From: a bacterium
GTDB lineage: Bacteria; Latescibacterota; Latescibacteria; Latescibacterales; Latescibacteraceae
DNA length: 64,000 nucleotides
Direction: 5' to 3'
NCBI GenBank assembly: GCA_021372535.1
Contig: JAJFUH010000135.1
Coordinates: 18,895-82,894 of the forward strand
In this document: in pieces, positions 52,206-61,891 of the stretch
Layout: each line of letters opens with the position of its first letter
Position numbering within the stretch: the first letter of the stretch is position 1
Translations under genes and position numbers: made by a program
The notes under the pieces: model-generated
What the model saw: the letters and a program-made list of their open reading frames with translations, nothing else
Told to the model about the DNA's origin: nothing
Databases searched by the model: none

Positions 52206-52284
52206 ATTTTACAGTTCAATACAGGAAAGTATATCCGCGGTAACTTCTGGAATTGATTTTTTGCGGCGTAGAGAAGGTATATTC

Positions 52285-54909
52285 ATGGAAACACCATATA
52301 TTCCCCTCAGCACAGGAGTCCCTGCACTCGACAGGGTGCTTCAGAACATCATGCCGGGCGATAACATTGTCTGGCAGATAGACTCCATCGATGAGTATGT
52401 CCCGTTTATAAAACCTTTTGCCGAAAACGCCGTAAAAACCGGGAAACGGCTCGTATATTTCCGGTTTTCTTCGCATCCCGAGCTGCTGGGAGACAATACA
52501 GGCGCGGAAATATACCGTGTCGATCCGCGTACCGGTTTTGAGACTGCCGCTTCCGAGGTTCATAAAATCATGGCGCAAGCCGACCGCGGCACCTGTTTCG
52601 TGTTCGACTGTCTGTCCGATCTTGCCGATATCTGGTGCAGCGACCTCATGCTCGGTAATTTTTTCATCCTGACATGCCCCTATGTCTATAATATGGATTC
52701 ACTTGCGTACTTTGCCTTTATCCGTAACCGTCATTCGCTCCATGTAGCTGCGAGTATTCGCGATACGACACAGATTTTCCTCGATGTGTACCGTCATAAA
52801 GGCAATCTGTACGTTCATCCCATGAAAGTCTGGCAGCGTCACTCGCCGACCATGTACATGCCCCATATCTGGGAAAGGGAGGATTTCAGGCCGGTCACCG
52901 ACAGCGCCGCCGTCTCGGAGGTCGTTTCGGCTGTCATGGGATCGAGGCTCGATTCCGCCTCACGGATCGTTGACATGTGGGACAGGACATTCATCCTGGC
53001 TGAGGAAACACTCGAAGCGGTCAACAACGGCGAAAAGCAGGAAAAAGACGCCGAAGAGATATTCAGGCGGATCATGAAAATGATTTTCTCGCGGGATGAA
53101 AATATTCTCAGGCTTGCCTCGAAATACCTTCATCTCGCCGATATACTCGCCATCCGCAAACGTTTGGTCGGAACCGGTCTTATCGGCGGGAAAGCGGACG
53201 GAATGATCATTGCCCGCGCCATACTCGTGAAAACAGACGAACGGTGGAAAGATACCCTCGAGGTTCATGATTCATTCTATATCGGTTCCGATGTGTTCTA
53301 TACCTATATCGTACGCAACGGCATGTGGAGAGTCCGTCAGAAACAGCGGAATTTCCGGACATTTCTTGACGATATCGACGATTCGCGGCAGCGGATGCTC
53401 GGCGGCGAGTTTCCCGAGTTCATCACGAACCAGTTTATCGAAATGCTCGATTATTTCGGCCAGTCGCCCATCATCGTCCGTTCGAGCAGTCTCCTCGAGG
53501 ATAATTTCGGGAATGCTTTTTCCGGTAAATATGAAAGCGTATTCTGCGTCAACCAGGGAACCCGGAGGGAACGGCTGAAAGCTTTCCTTTCCGCGGTCAG
53601 ACGGGTCTATGCGAGCACGATGAGCTATGAAGCGCTCATGTACCGCTACCGGCGCGGCCTGCTGGATTCCGACGAGCAGATGGGGCTTCTTGTCCAGCGA
53701 GTTTCCGGCGCTGTATACGGCTCTCTGTTTTTCCCCCAGATAGCGGGTGTGGGATTCTCGTTCAATCCTTATGCGTGGAGCGATAAAATCAGGCCGGAAG
53801 CAGGGATGTTACGGCTCGTATGCGGGCTTGGGACACGGGCTGTCGAACGTCATGACGACGACTACACCCGCATCGTGGCTCTCAACGCTCCCGAGCTGCG
53901 TCCCGAGGAAAACTTCGACAAGGTCAAGCGGTTTGCCCAGCGAAAAGCCGATGTTCTCGACCTGCACATCAACAAGTTCGCATCGGTGAATTTCGAGGAT
54001 TTGAATCCGGCAGAAGGAAATTTTCCGATTGATATTATCGCAACACGGGGAAATGGAAATAAAACGGGCGCGCCGGGAGAAAAAAATGATGCGGATTCAC
54101 CATGGATTCCGACGTTTCAGCAGCTTCTTTCAGGGACATCGTTTGTAAACACCATGCAGGAAATGCTGAAAACGCTTCAATCCGCATATAATTATCCTGT
54201 CGAGATCGAATTTACGACGAATTTTACGTCTGAGGGAACATACCAGATAAATCTTGTCCAGTGCCGTCCGTTCCAGATAATGGGAATGAGCAGAATCGTC
54301 AGCGAAATCGACAAACCGGATGCCATTAAACGTGATGACATCCTTCTTGAGGTGCACGGCACGATTATCGGTCCCGGCATGGCTTCGGAGATCGACCGGA
54401 TCATTTATGTCGTTCCGTCCGTTTACGGGGAAATGCCTGAGCGCGACCGGTATTCCGTCGCCCGCCTGATAGGACGGGTGACGCACCATAAACGGGGAGG
54501 AGATAAAATCCTCATGCTCATCGGTCCGGGACGATGGGGGACTTCGATGTCCATGCTCGGAGTGCCGGTCAGGTTTGCCGAGATCAACACCGTTTCCGTA
54601 TTGTGCGAGCTTGTGGAGATGAACGAAAATCTCGTGCCCGAGGTATCGCTCGGTACTCACTTCTTCAACGATATCGTCGAGTTCAAGATGCTGTACCTCG
54701 CCGTATTCCCGAATGTCAGGAATAATTTTCTTAACAGGCGGATTCTCGAAAGCGCCCCGAACAGGCTCGGAGCTCTGGTTCCCGACCAGGAAAATCTGAG
54801 TGATGCGGTTCGTGTCATCGATATAAAAGATATCGTCGAAAACAGAAAGCTTTTTATCTATGCAAATGCTGTCGATCAGAAGGCATTGTGTTATTTTACC
54901 GATATTTAA
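52285..54909 (+). CDS. KaiC-like domain fused to a PEP synthase-type ATP-grasp domain
   Basis: An 874-residue cytoplasmic protein. Residues about 1-240 resemble a KaiC/RAD55 RecA fold: STGVPALDRVLQNIMPGDN leads into the place of the P-loop, but no GxxxxGK[ST] is there (QIDSIDEYVPF instead), while a Walker-B-like TCFVFDCLSDL remains. Residues about 290-620 are the pyruvate phosphate dikinase/PEP synthase ATP-grasp half: GLIGGKADGMIIARAIL, then PIIVRSSSLLEDNFGNAFSG (near 394). The phosphohistidine and TIM-barrel domains of PEP synthase are absent; the C-terminal ~170 residues (GPGRWGTSMSMLG) match neither. It cannot be an ordinary PEP synthase. ATG 52285 has AGAAGG 7 bases upstream; the open frame reaches to 52156 but that extension is not needed. 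Function unknown. Confidence 0.7.
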   Translation: METPYIPLSTGVPALDRVLQNIMPGDNIVWQIDSIDEYVPFIKPFAENAVKTGKRLVYFRFSSHPELLGDNTGAEIYRVDPRTGFETAASEVHKIMAQADRGTCFVFDCLSDLADIWCSDLMLGNFFILTCPYVYNMDSLAYFAFIRNRHSLHVAASIRDTTQIFLDVYRHKGNLYVHPMKVWQRHSPTMYMPHIWEREDFRPVTDSAAVSEVVSAVMGSRLDSASRIVDMWDRTFILAEETLEAVNNGEKQEKDAEEIFRRIMKMIFSRDENILRLASKYLHLADILAIRKRLVGTGLIGGKADGMIIARAILVKTDERWKDTLEVHDSFYIGSDVFYTYIVRNGMWRVRQKQRNFRTFLDDIDDSRQRMLGGEFPEFITNQFIEMLDYFGQSPIIVRSSSLLEDNFGNAFSGKYESVFCVNQGTRRERLKAFLSAVRRVYASTMSYEALMYRYRRGLLDSDEQMGLLVQRVSGAVYGSLFFPQIAGVGFSFNPYAWSDKIRPEAGMLRLVCGLGTRAVERHDDDYTRIVALNAPELRPEENFDKVKRFAQRKADVLDLHINKFASVNFEDLNPAEGNFPIDIIATRGNGNKTGAPGEKNDADSPWIPTFQQLLSGTSFVNTMQEMLKTLQSAYNYPVEIEFTTNFTSEGTYQINLVQCRPFQIMGMSRIVSEIDKPDAIKRDDILLEVHGTIIGPGMASEIDRIIYVVPSVYGEMPERDRYSVARLIGRVTHHKRGGDKILMLIGPGRWGTSMSMLGVPVRFAEINTVSVLCELVEMNENLVPEVSLGTHFFNDIVEFKMLYLAVFPNVRNNFLNRRILESAPNRLGALVPDQENLSDAVRVIDIKDIVENRKLFIYANAVDQKALCYFTDI

Positions 54910-54912
54910 TGG

Positions 54913-54976
54913 ATGAAAGGCATAAGGCATAAGAGAAAAGGCACAAGGTATAAGGCACAAGGCAGAAGGGAAAAAA
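54913..54976 (+). repeat. Tandem AAGGCA-type short repeat (forward copy)
   Basis: Six or seven imperfect 7-9-base units of AAGGCA(T/C/G)AA in a row between the stop of the fusion gene and gltB. Its reverse complement occurs at 61831-61874, behind the ABC ATPase gene. The unit length is too short and too variable for CRISPR. Confidence 0.7.
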
Positions 54977-55010
54977 CGGAATCATTTTGGCGCAGATAAA
55001 GGAGTGAATC

Positions 55011-58000
55011 TTGATAGCTGACAATGTCGGAAATCGTGAAGCCGGATCAATCACGGCACCGTATCCGAGGGATTTCTATGATGCGCCGTACGATCAGGGA
55101 AGCTGCGGGGTCGGGTTTGTCGCCCGTATTGACGGCCGTCCGTATCATACGGTTATTGACGATGCGATAAAAATCCTCGTCAATCTCGAGCACCGGGGGC
55201 CTGTCGATTTCAATTCAACAGGCGGGGACGGCGCCGGGCTCCTGATTCAGCTTCCGAACGAGTTCTTTCAGCGCGAATGCCCTGGCAGCGGCCTCGATAT
55301 TCCCGAAAAGGGCAATTATGCCGTGGGGATGATTTTCCTTCCGTCCGACGATGAGCTCGGTGCTGCCTGCGCTGCTGTTTGTGAACGTGCATGTATACAG
55401 GAGGGCGCCGAAGTCATCGGGTGGAGGGACGTTCCGGTCTGTCCCGACTGTCTGAGCGGGAGAACACGCAGAACGCAGCCTCGTATACGCCAGCTTTTTA
55501 TCGCACGGAATACGATTCCGATCGATGACTTTGAGCGGAAGCTCTATGTGATCCGCCGTCTCATGGAAAACGAGATAACACGTACCGTGCGGCTTGAATC
55601 CGGACAGTTTTACATTGCCAGCATGTCGACAAGAACCATCGTCTACAAGGGAATGCTGAGCGGACGGCTTCTGCCCGGGTTTTATCTCGACCTTCATGAC
55701 CGTGAATTCACGAGCGCCTTTGCCATCGTACACCAGCGGTACAGCACCAACAACATGCCTACATGGCATCTCGCCCAGCCCATGAGATTTGTGGCCCATA
55801 ACGGCGCCATCAACACCCTGAGCGGCAATATCAATCACATGAAGATACGGGAACCTCTCCTGAGCTCGCCGCTTTTCGGCGATGATATCGAAAAAATAAA
55901 GCCGGTTATCGGGGAAGAAGGGAGCGATACTTCGGCATTCGACAATGTTCTGGAGCTGCTCGTCCAGGCGGGACGGTCGCTGCCCCATGGCGTGATGATG
56001 ATGATTCCGCAGGCATGGGGATATAAATTCTTCATGAGTGACGACCGCAGGGCTTTTTATGAATATCATGCCGCCGTCATGGAGCCGTGGGACGGGCCCG
56101 CGGTGATGGTTTTCACCGACGGCAGGTATGTGGGCGCAACCCTCGACCGTAACGGTCTGCGCACCGCACGGTATACTATAACGCTCGATGGGATAGTTGT
56201 GCTTGCTTCGGAAGCGGGCGTGCTCGATTTTCCGAGCGATCAGGTCAGAGCGCACGGCCGTCTCCAGCCGGGGAAGATGTTCCTTGTCGATCTTGAACAG
56301 AACCGTGTCGTTCCCGATACCATTATCAAGGCGACCATCTGCCGCCAGAAACCGTACCGCCACTGGGTCCAGGACAACCGTATCGAGCTCCGGGGATTTC
56401 TCGAACCCACGAGCATTCCTTCCGAGGATCCTGAAATTCTGCGCAGAAAGCAGCACGCGTTCGGGTACACCGATGAAGAGCTTAAAATGGTGGAAATCCC
56501 CATGCTCTGGGGACAGGAGGCAATCGGTTCCATGGGTAACGATACTCCTCTTGCCGTGCTGTCGAGCCGGCCCAGGCTCCTGTTTTCGTATTTCAAGCAG
56601 CTTTTTTCACAGGTGATAAGCCCGCCCATCGATCCGCTGAGGGAAGAGCTCGTCATGTCGCTCATGAATTTTACGGGACGGAAACGGAATCCCCTCGATG
56701 AAATCCCGGAAAACTCCCGCCGCCTAAAGTTACCTCATCCGATCCTTACGCCCGAGAACATGGAACGTCTCAGGAAAGCCCATCATCCGGAGATCGTTGT
56801 CAGGGAAATCGACATGCTGTTTCCGGCGGACGGTGATGGACATGCGCTCGGAGAATCGCTCGAATCGGTCTTCAAGCTGGCAGAACGGTATATCAGGGAA
56901 GAAGGGGCGACGTTCATCATCCTCACCGACCGCAATATGGACAGCTCCCGGGCTCCGATTCCCTCGCTTCTGGCAACCGCGGGGCTTCATCACTATCTCG
57001 TCAGGCACAGGCTCCGCGGGCAGGTCGGTATTATCGTGGAATCGGGAGAAGTTCGTGAAACCATGCATTTCGCTATCCTCATCGGGTACGGAGCCAACGC
57101 GATATGTCCCCATGTGGCGCTCTCCACGGTTCGCGAACTCGCGGAAACGGGAATGTATGAAAAGTCCGTGACGGGCGATGAAGCGACGGATTCATTCATA
57201 ACGGCGATTAAGAAAGGTCTGCTGAAAACCCTGAGCCGTGTCGGAATTTCCACGGTGAGGAGCTACACAGGCTCCCAGATGTTCGAGGCTGTGGGAATCG
57301 GGAGAGAGGTGATTGAAGCCTATTTCTGCGGGACGGTATCCCGGATTGGCGGTATCGGGCTCGATGAGATCGCCCGTGAGACATCGGAACGCCACCGAAA
57401 AGCTTTTCCGAAGGCCGGAAAGTCACCGAATCTCCTCGATGTGGGAGGCGACTATCAGACGAGATTCCGGGGCGAAAAACACCTCTGGTCGCCTGAAGCC
57501 ATCTGTATGCTCCACCGTGCAGTCCGCACGAACGATTACTGTCTGTTCAAGGAGTTTTCCGGTCTTATCGGCAGCCGTCCCGAGGGATATTTTACCGTGC
57601 GGAGTCTCATGCGTTTCAGGCAGAGAGACCCGGTTCCCGTCGAAGAGGTGGAGCCGGTGTCGGAGATTATCGGGCGGTTTTCATCATCGGCGATGTCGTT
57701 CGGGGCATTGAGCAGGCAGGCGCACGAAACCATCGCCATTGCCATGAACAGGCTCGGATGCAGGAGTAATACCGGCGAAGGGGGTGAAGACCCCGCTCGT
57801 TCCGTTCCCGGCCAGGACGGTGAAAACCGCCGGTCGGCCACCCGGCAGATAGCCTCCGGACGGTTCGGGGTCACGACCGAGTATATCGTGAACGCCGATG
57901 AGCTTCAGATAAAGATTTCTCAGGGAGCGAAACCCGGCGAGGGGGGGCAGCTCCCGGGCCACAAGGTGAACGTTGAAATTGCGAGGGTACGTCATACGAC

Positions 58001-59597
58001 CCCGGGTGTAACGCTCATCTCTCCGCCGCCTCATCACGACGCATATTCTATCGAAGACCTTGCCCAACTGGTCTATGATCTCCGGACGGTGAATCCGCGG
58101 GCCCGGATTTCCGTCAAGCTCGTTTCGGAGGCTGGAGTCGGCAATGCTGCCGCCGGTGTAGCAAAATCCCTCGCCGATGTCGTGCTTATCTGCGGTCATG
58201 GCGGCGGGACGGGCGCATCCCCCCTCTCATCGATCATGCATACCGGCGTTCCCTGGGAGCTCGGTCTCGCCGAAGCCCAGCATGCTCTTGTCCGGAACGG
58301 GCTCCGTGACCGTATTCGTATCCAGGTGGACGGTCAGCTCAATACGGGATTGGATTGTACGATTGCATCCCTCCTCGGCGCGGATGAATTCGGATTTGGC
58401 ACGGTGATCCTTGTCGCTCTTGGATGTGTGATGCTCAGAAAATGCCATCTCAATACCTGCTCTGTGGGGATAGCGACTCAGGACCCGCGCCTGACGGTTA
58501 ATTTCAGCGGCAAGCCGGAATACATCGAGCGGCTCATGCACTTTATTGCCATGGAGCTCCGTGAATACATGGCAATGCTCGGATTCAGGACGCTCGATGA
58601 GATGAGAGGGCATGCCGAGGTCCTTGAAATGATTCCCGACATCGGGCACGGGAAAGCTCATGGTCTCGATTTGAGTCAGGTGCTCACTCCCTCCGGTAGC
58701 GGCGACCGTATACAACCCCTGCCCGCCGTAAACACGGAAGTCGGTTTTCCGTCGGTTTTCGAACGCTCGGTCATCAATATGGCAGGTCCCGCGCTCGAAA
58801 GCAGGGAACTCGTCCACATTGCCATGCCGGTGCGGAACACCAACCGGTCGGTCGGAAGCGGGCTGAGCGGCGAGATTGTTCGGCGTTATGGCCCCGAAGG
58901 ACTTCCACCCGACACGATCCGCATATTCCTCAAAGGTACCGCCGGTCAGAGTCTCGGGGCTTTTCTCGCCCCGGGGATTTCCATGCGTATCGAGGGAAAC
59001 GCCAACGATTATCTCGGAAAAGGCATGACCGGTGGTCGGATTGTGCTGACACCGCCGCTCAATGTGACTTTCAGGCCGTGGGAGAATGTCATCGTTGGTA
59101 ATACCGTCCTGTACGGTGCGACAGGAGGGGAGGTTTTCATATACGGTATCGCAGGTGAGCGGTTCGCGGTACGTAACAGCGGAGCGGTCGCCGTGGTCGA
59201 AGGTATCGGCGAACACGGGTGTGAATATATGACCGGGGGAGTTGTTGTGGTGCTTGGCCCGACGGGGAATAACTTCGCAGCCGGAATGAGCGGCGGAATC
59301 GCGTACGTATATAATGAATCGGAGCTGTTCGAGTCACGGTGCAATCTCGATATGATCGACCTGGAAAGCGTGTGGGCTGATGAGGATGTCAAGAGACTCA
59401 GATGCCTCATCGAAACGTATTTTACCGTGACCGACAGTGTTACGGCGGGGAGAATCCTGGAAAACTGGGAATCGACACTGCCTCTGTTCATCAAGGTCAT
59501 GCCCATCGATTACCGTATGTCGCTCGAACGGATGAGGCTGTCCGAACGCGCCGAAAACGAAACGCTTTCAGCGACCGAGGAGGTGTTCCATGGCTAA
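55011..59597 (+). CDS. gltB: Glutamate synthase large subunit (ferredoxin/NADPH type)
   Basis: A 1528-residue enzyme that makes two glutamates from glutamine and 2-oxoglutarate. The N-terminal class II amidotransferase uses Cys32 of GSCGVGFVARIDG after removal of a 31-residue propeptide; NNMPTWHLAQPMR and the central domain follow, then the FMN-binding synthase domain with GEGGEDPARS, GAKPGEGGQLPG, GHGGGTGASPL and the [3Fe-4S] motif CVMLRKCHLNTC (about 1139-1150), and the C-terminal GXGXG beta-helix (GNTVLYGATGGEVFIYG). Length is typical. The start is TTG 55011, preceded by AAAGGAGTGA. Forms the alpha-beta complex with GltD, whose gene overlaps by eight bases. Confidence 0.97.
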   Translation: MIADNVGNREAGSITAPYPRDFYDAPYDQGSCGVGFVARIDGRPYHTVIDDAIKILVNLEHRGPVDFNSTGGDGAGLLIQLPNEFFQRECPGSGLDIPEKGNYAVGMIFLPSDDELGAACAAVCERACIQEGAEVIGWRDVPVCPDCLSGRTRRTQPRIRQLFIARNTIPIDDFERKLYVIRRLMENEITRTVRLESGQFYIASMSTRTIVYKGMLSGRLLPGFYLDLHDREFTSAFAIVHQRYSTNNMPTWHLAQPMRFVAHNGAINTLSGNINHMKIREPLLSSPLFGDDIEKIKPVIGEEGSDTSAFDNVLELLVQAGRSLPHGVMMMIPQAWGYKFFMSDDRRAFYEYHAAVMEPWDGPAVMVFTDGRYVGATLDRNGLRTARYTITLDGIVVLASEAGVLDFPSDQVRAHGRLQPGKMFLVDLEQNRVVPDTIIKATICRQKPYRHWVQDNRIELRGFLEPTSIPSEDPEILRRKQHAFGYTDEELKMVEIPMLWGQEAIGSMGNDTPLAVLSSRPRLLFSYFKQLFSQVISPPIDPLREELVMSLMNFTGRKRNPLDEIPENSRRLKLPHPILTPENMERLRKAHHPEIVVREIDMLFPADGDGHALGESLESVFKLAERYIREEGATFIILTDRNMDSSRAPIPSLLATAGLHHYLVRHRLRGQVGIIVESGEVRETMHFAILIGYGANAICPHVALSTVRELAETGMYEKSVTGDEATDSFITAIKKGLLKTLSRVGISTVRSYTGSQMFEAVGIGREVIEAYFCGTVSRIGGIGLDEIARETSERHRKAFPKAGKSPNLLDVGGDYQTRFRGEKHLWSPEAICMLHRAVRTNDYCLFKEFSGLIGSRPEGYFTVRSLMRFRQRDPVPVEEVEPVSEIIGRFSSSAMSFGALSRQAHETIAIAMNRLGCRSNTGEGGEDPARSVPGQDGENRRSATRQIASGRFGVTTEYIVNADELQIKISQGAKPGEGGQLPGHKVNVEIARVRHTTPGVTLISPPPHHDAYSIEDLAQLVYDLRTVNPRARISVKLVSEAGVGNAAAGVAKSLADVVLICGHGGGTGASPLSSIMHTGVPWELGLAEAQHALVRNGLRDRIRIQVDGQLNTGLDCTIASLLGADEFGFGTVILVALGCVMLRKCHLNTCSVGIATQDPRLTVNFSGKPEYIERLMHFIAMELREYMAMLGFRTLDEMRGHAEVLEMIPDIGHGKAHGLDLSQVLTPSGSGDRIQPLPAVNTEVGFPSVFERSVINMAGPALESRELVHIAMPVRNTNRSVGSGLSGEIVRRYGPEGLPPDTIRIFLKGTAGQSLGAFLAPGISMRIEGNANDYLGKGMTGGRIVLTPPLNVTFRPWENVIVGNTVLYGATGGEVFIYGIAGERFAVRNSGAVAVVEGIGEHGCEYMTGGVVVVLGPTGNNFAAGMSGGIAYVYNESELFESRCNLDMIDLESVWADEDVKRLRCLIETYFTVTDSVTAGRILENWESTLPLFIKVMPIDYRMSLERMRLSERAENETLSATEEVFHG

Positions 59598-61026
59598 TCC
59601 GGTCGGTTTCCTTGAATTTTCGCGGGAAGACTCACCTCGCAGGCCGTTTGATGAGTGCATGAGAGACTATCGCGAAGAAGAGCTGCTCCTGCCGCTGGAT
59701 CGTGCCGAACAACAGGCGGATCGATGCATGGACTGCGGGATTCCCTTCTGCCAGATGTCCGGCTGTCCCCTCAGAAACCGTATTCCCGACTGGTGTACCA
59801 TGGTATCCGCCGGTAACTGGCGGCAGGCGCTCGATCTGCTCCATGCCACCAACAACTTTCCCGAGATAACCGGGCGTGTTTGTCCGGCGCCCTGCGAATC
59901 GGCATGTACGTTATCTGTTAATGGCAGGCCCGTAAACGTAAAACACATTGAACTCCTGATTGGCGAATATGGATGGGGAAAGGGGTGGATTCTTCCGGCG
60001 CCGTCTCCTTCCGCAAGCGATAAAAAAGTCGCCGTTATCGGTTCGGGACCGGCCGGTTTATCGGCGGCGCAGCAGTTATCGCGGTTCGGGCACAGCGTAA
60101 CCGTTTTCGAAAAGGACGACCGTATCGGCGGGATTCTCAGGTATGGTATCCCTGATTTCATCCTTGAAAAACGCGTGATAGACCGTCGTATCGAACAGAT
60201 GATGGCCGAAGGAGTGACATTTGAAGCGGGCGTCGATGCCGGGACCGATTTATCGGTGAGATATTTACGGCGGTCGTTCGATGCGGCCGTTATCGCTGTC
60301 GGTCTCCGGGCTCCCCGTGATATACACGTTCCAGGCCGCGATCTCGAAGGTATCGTCTTTGCCACCAAGTTCCTGTCGCAGCAGAACAGGAGGGTCGCGG
60401 GCGATTCCATTCCGGCCGGTTATGAGATTACCGCAAAAGACAGAGATGTCGTCATAATCGGCGCGGGCGAAACCGGCTCCTACTGCACCGGTACATGCCT
60501 CCGTCAGGGCGCCCGATCCGTACATATTCTCGAATTGCTGCCGGAAAACGGAGAAGAGGATGCCCGGAACTTCATCTGGTGCGATCTTCACGGTGACAAC
60601 AACCCGCCATCGACAGAAAGTCCCGGCTGTACAACACTGTATGGTGTTACCGTGCAGCGCTTTAACGGTAAGGACAACAGGATTCGTTCGGTCGTTATTG
60701 AAAAGTCTTCACGTCGTGCTCATGACAGCGAATCCGGCGATGCGGCACAGAATACGGCCGGTGCCGCGACGGAAATCAAAGCCGACCTCGTCATAATAGC
60801 AGCCGGTTTTTCTCATCTCGAATACGGGCCGCTCGTTCATAACCTTTCGCTCGATATCGACGAATGCGGGAATCTCATGACCGACCCGGACGGCATGACC
60901 ACCGTAGACGGTGTTTTCGCCTCGGGCGACTGTGTGATGGGTGCTTCGACCGTTGTTCATGCCCTGTATCATGGCCGCCGTATTGCCGATTCGGTCGACA
61001 GGCACCTCCTGAAGGGGATTGAATGA
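59590..61026 (+). CDS. gltD: Glutamate synthase small subunit
   Basis: A 478-residue flavoprotein that passes electrons from NAD(P)H to GltB. The N-terminal [4Fe-4S] cysteine groups (CMDCGIPFC, CPLRNRIP, CPAPCESACTLS), FAD-binding IGSGPAGLSAAQQL and the second dinucleotide-binding VVIIGAGETGSYC are present; the C-terminal FAD contact is GVFASGDCVMGASTVVHAL. The usual 'GGGDTG' of the NADPH site reads GAGETG here. GGAGGTG lies before ATG 59590, inside the 3' end of gltB, so translation is coupled. Confidence 0.96.
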   Translation: MANPVGFLEFSREDSPRRPFDECMRDYREEELLLPLDRAEQQADRCMDCGIPFCQMSGCPLRNRIPDWCTMVSAGNWRQALDLLHATNNFPEITGRVCPAPCESACTLSVNGRPVNVKHIELLIGEYGWGKGWILPAPSPSASDKKVAVIGSGPAGLSAAQQLSRFGHSVTVFEKDDRIGGILRYGIPDFILEKRVIDRRIEQMMAEGVTFEAGVDAGTDLSVRYLRRSFDAAVIAVGLRAPRDIHVPGRDLEGIVFATKFLSQQNRRVAGDSIPAGYEITAKDRDVVIIGAGETGSYCTGTCLRQGARSVHILELLPENGEEDARNFIWCDLHGDNNPPSTESPGCTTLYGVTVQRFNGKDNRIRSVVIEKSSRRAHDSESGDAAQNTAGAATEIKADLVIIAAGFSHLEYGPLVHNLSLDIDECGNLMTDPDGMTTVDGVFASGDCVMGASTVVHALYHGRRIADSVDRHLLKGIE

Positions 61027-61077
61027 CAATAAAATGCCGGGAACAGATGAATTTTACGCGCATATGGAGATAAAGTG

Positions 61078-61767
61078 ATGATCAGGACGAAAAATCTGTC
61101 AAAGATATACTCCACCGGCGAGGTGGAGACAGTTGCGTTATGCAATGTGAACCTCTCGGTCCAGCAGGGTGAGTTCGTGGCAGTCATGGGGCCGTCAGGC
61201 TGCGGGAAGACGACGCTGCTCAATGTGCTCGGGCTGATCGACAGCCCCTCGAACGGGGAATATGTTTTTCTTGATTATGAAGTGTCGGGATATTCCGAGC
61301 ACGAGTTAACGAGCCTCCGTAAAAAAAACATCGGATTTGTTTTTCAGAGTTTCAATCTGATAGAAGAGCTGACCGTGTTCGAGAATGTCGAGCTCCCGCT
61401 CCTCTACCTCGGTATTTCCGCCGGAGAACGGAGGGAACGTGTGCTTTCGGTTCTGGACCGGAGCACCATTCTCTTCAAGAAAAATAATTTTCCCCAGCAG
61501 CTCTCGGGCGGCCAGCAGCAGCTCGCGGCGATAGCACGGGCGATTGTCGCGGAACCGGTGCTGATTCTGGCTGATGAGCCGACGGGAAATCTCGATTCAT
61601 CCCACGGAAAGGATGTGATGAACATGCTTTCCGGGTTGAATGAATCGGGAACGACCATCGTCATGGTTACCCATTCACCGGAATATGCGGAGTACAGCAG
61701 ACGGATCATACATCTTTTCGATGGTCATGTCGTATCGGAAAATATCAGAACCGGCGCTTATGTATGA
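61078..61767 (+). CDS. MacB/LolD-type ABC transporter ATP-binding protein
   Basis: A 229-residue ATPase with Walker A GPSGCGKTT, Q-loop FQSFNLI, signature LSGGQQQLAAIARA, Walker B LILADEPTGNLD and H-loop VTHSPEYAEY. The pattern is that of the MacB/LolD/FtsE subfamily whose permeases have a large periplasmic domain. ATG 61078 is chosen (GGAG 8 bases before); GTG 61075 is the alternative. A gap of 124 bases that contains a short tandem repeat separates it from its permease. Confidence 0.92.
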   Translation: MIRTKNLSKIYSTGEVETVALCNVNLSVQQGEFVAVMGPSGCGKTTLLNVLGLIDSPSNGEYVFLDYEVSGYSEHELTSLRKKNIGFVFQSFNLIEELTVFENVELPLLYLGISAGERRERVLSVLDRSTILFKKNNFPQQLSGGQQQLAAIARAIVAEPVLILADEPTGNLDSSHGKDVMNMLSGLNESGTTIVMVTHSPEYAEYSRRIIHLFDGHVVSENIRTGAYV

Positions 61768-61830
61768 TTATGGTTTATGTTTTTTGGTCTATAGTATATG
61801 GTATAAAGTATTTGGTTTTCTTTGTCGTTT

Positions 61831-61874
61831 TTCCTTGTGCCTTGTGCCTTCTGCCTTGTGCCTTCTGCCTGTAT
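61831..61874 (-). repeat. Tandem AAGGCA-type short repeat (reverse copy)
   Basis: Read on the plus strand as CCTTGTGCCTTGTGCCTTCT and further units; its reverse complement equals the AAGGCACAAGGCAGAAGG text at 54945-54970. Lies between the ABC ATPase and its permease. Confidence 0.7.
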
Positions 61875-61891
61875 TAATATGGAATCCCGGT

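Larger units (their letters stand above)
51669..52284. other. Divergent spacer between gal operon and KaiC-like fusion gene
   Basis: 616 bases without a gene. It holds a promoter for galT (51740-51768), a hairpin repeat block (51841-51975) and a promoter for the downstream gene (52177-52205). The part around 52020-52130 is AT-rich with no recognised structure. No operator-like palindrome next to the gal promoter was evident apart from the hairpins. Confidence 0.55.

Noticed and set aside
52156..52284. A 43-residue hydrophobic N-terminal extension of the KaiC-like fusion protein, looking like a signal peptide
   Set aside because: ATG 52285 has a well-spaced AGAAGG, the KaiC-like domain starts there, and the extension would overlap the promoter candidate at 52177-52205.
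54913..54976. Possible CRISPR-like array behind the fusion gene
   Set aside because: Units are 7-9 bases without spacers and vary; no cas genes are present in the window.
55215..56456. A 413-codon minus-strand open frame inside gltB
   Set aside because: It overlaps the conserved amidotransferase and central domains of GltB and has no recognisable domain.
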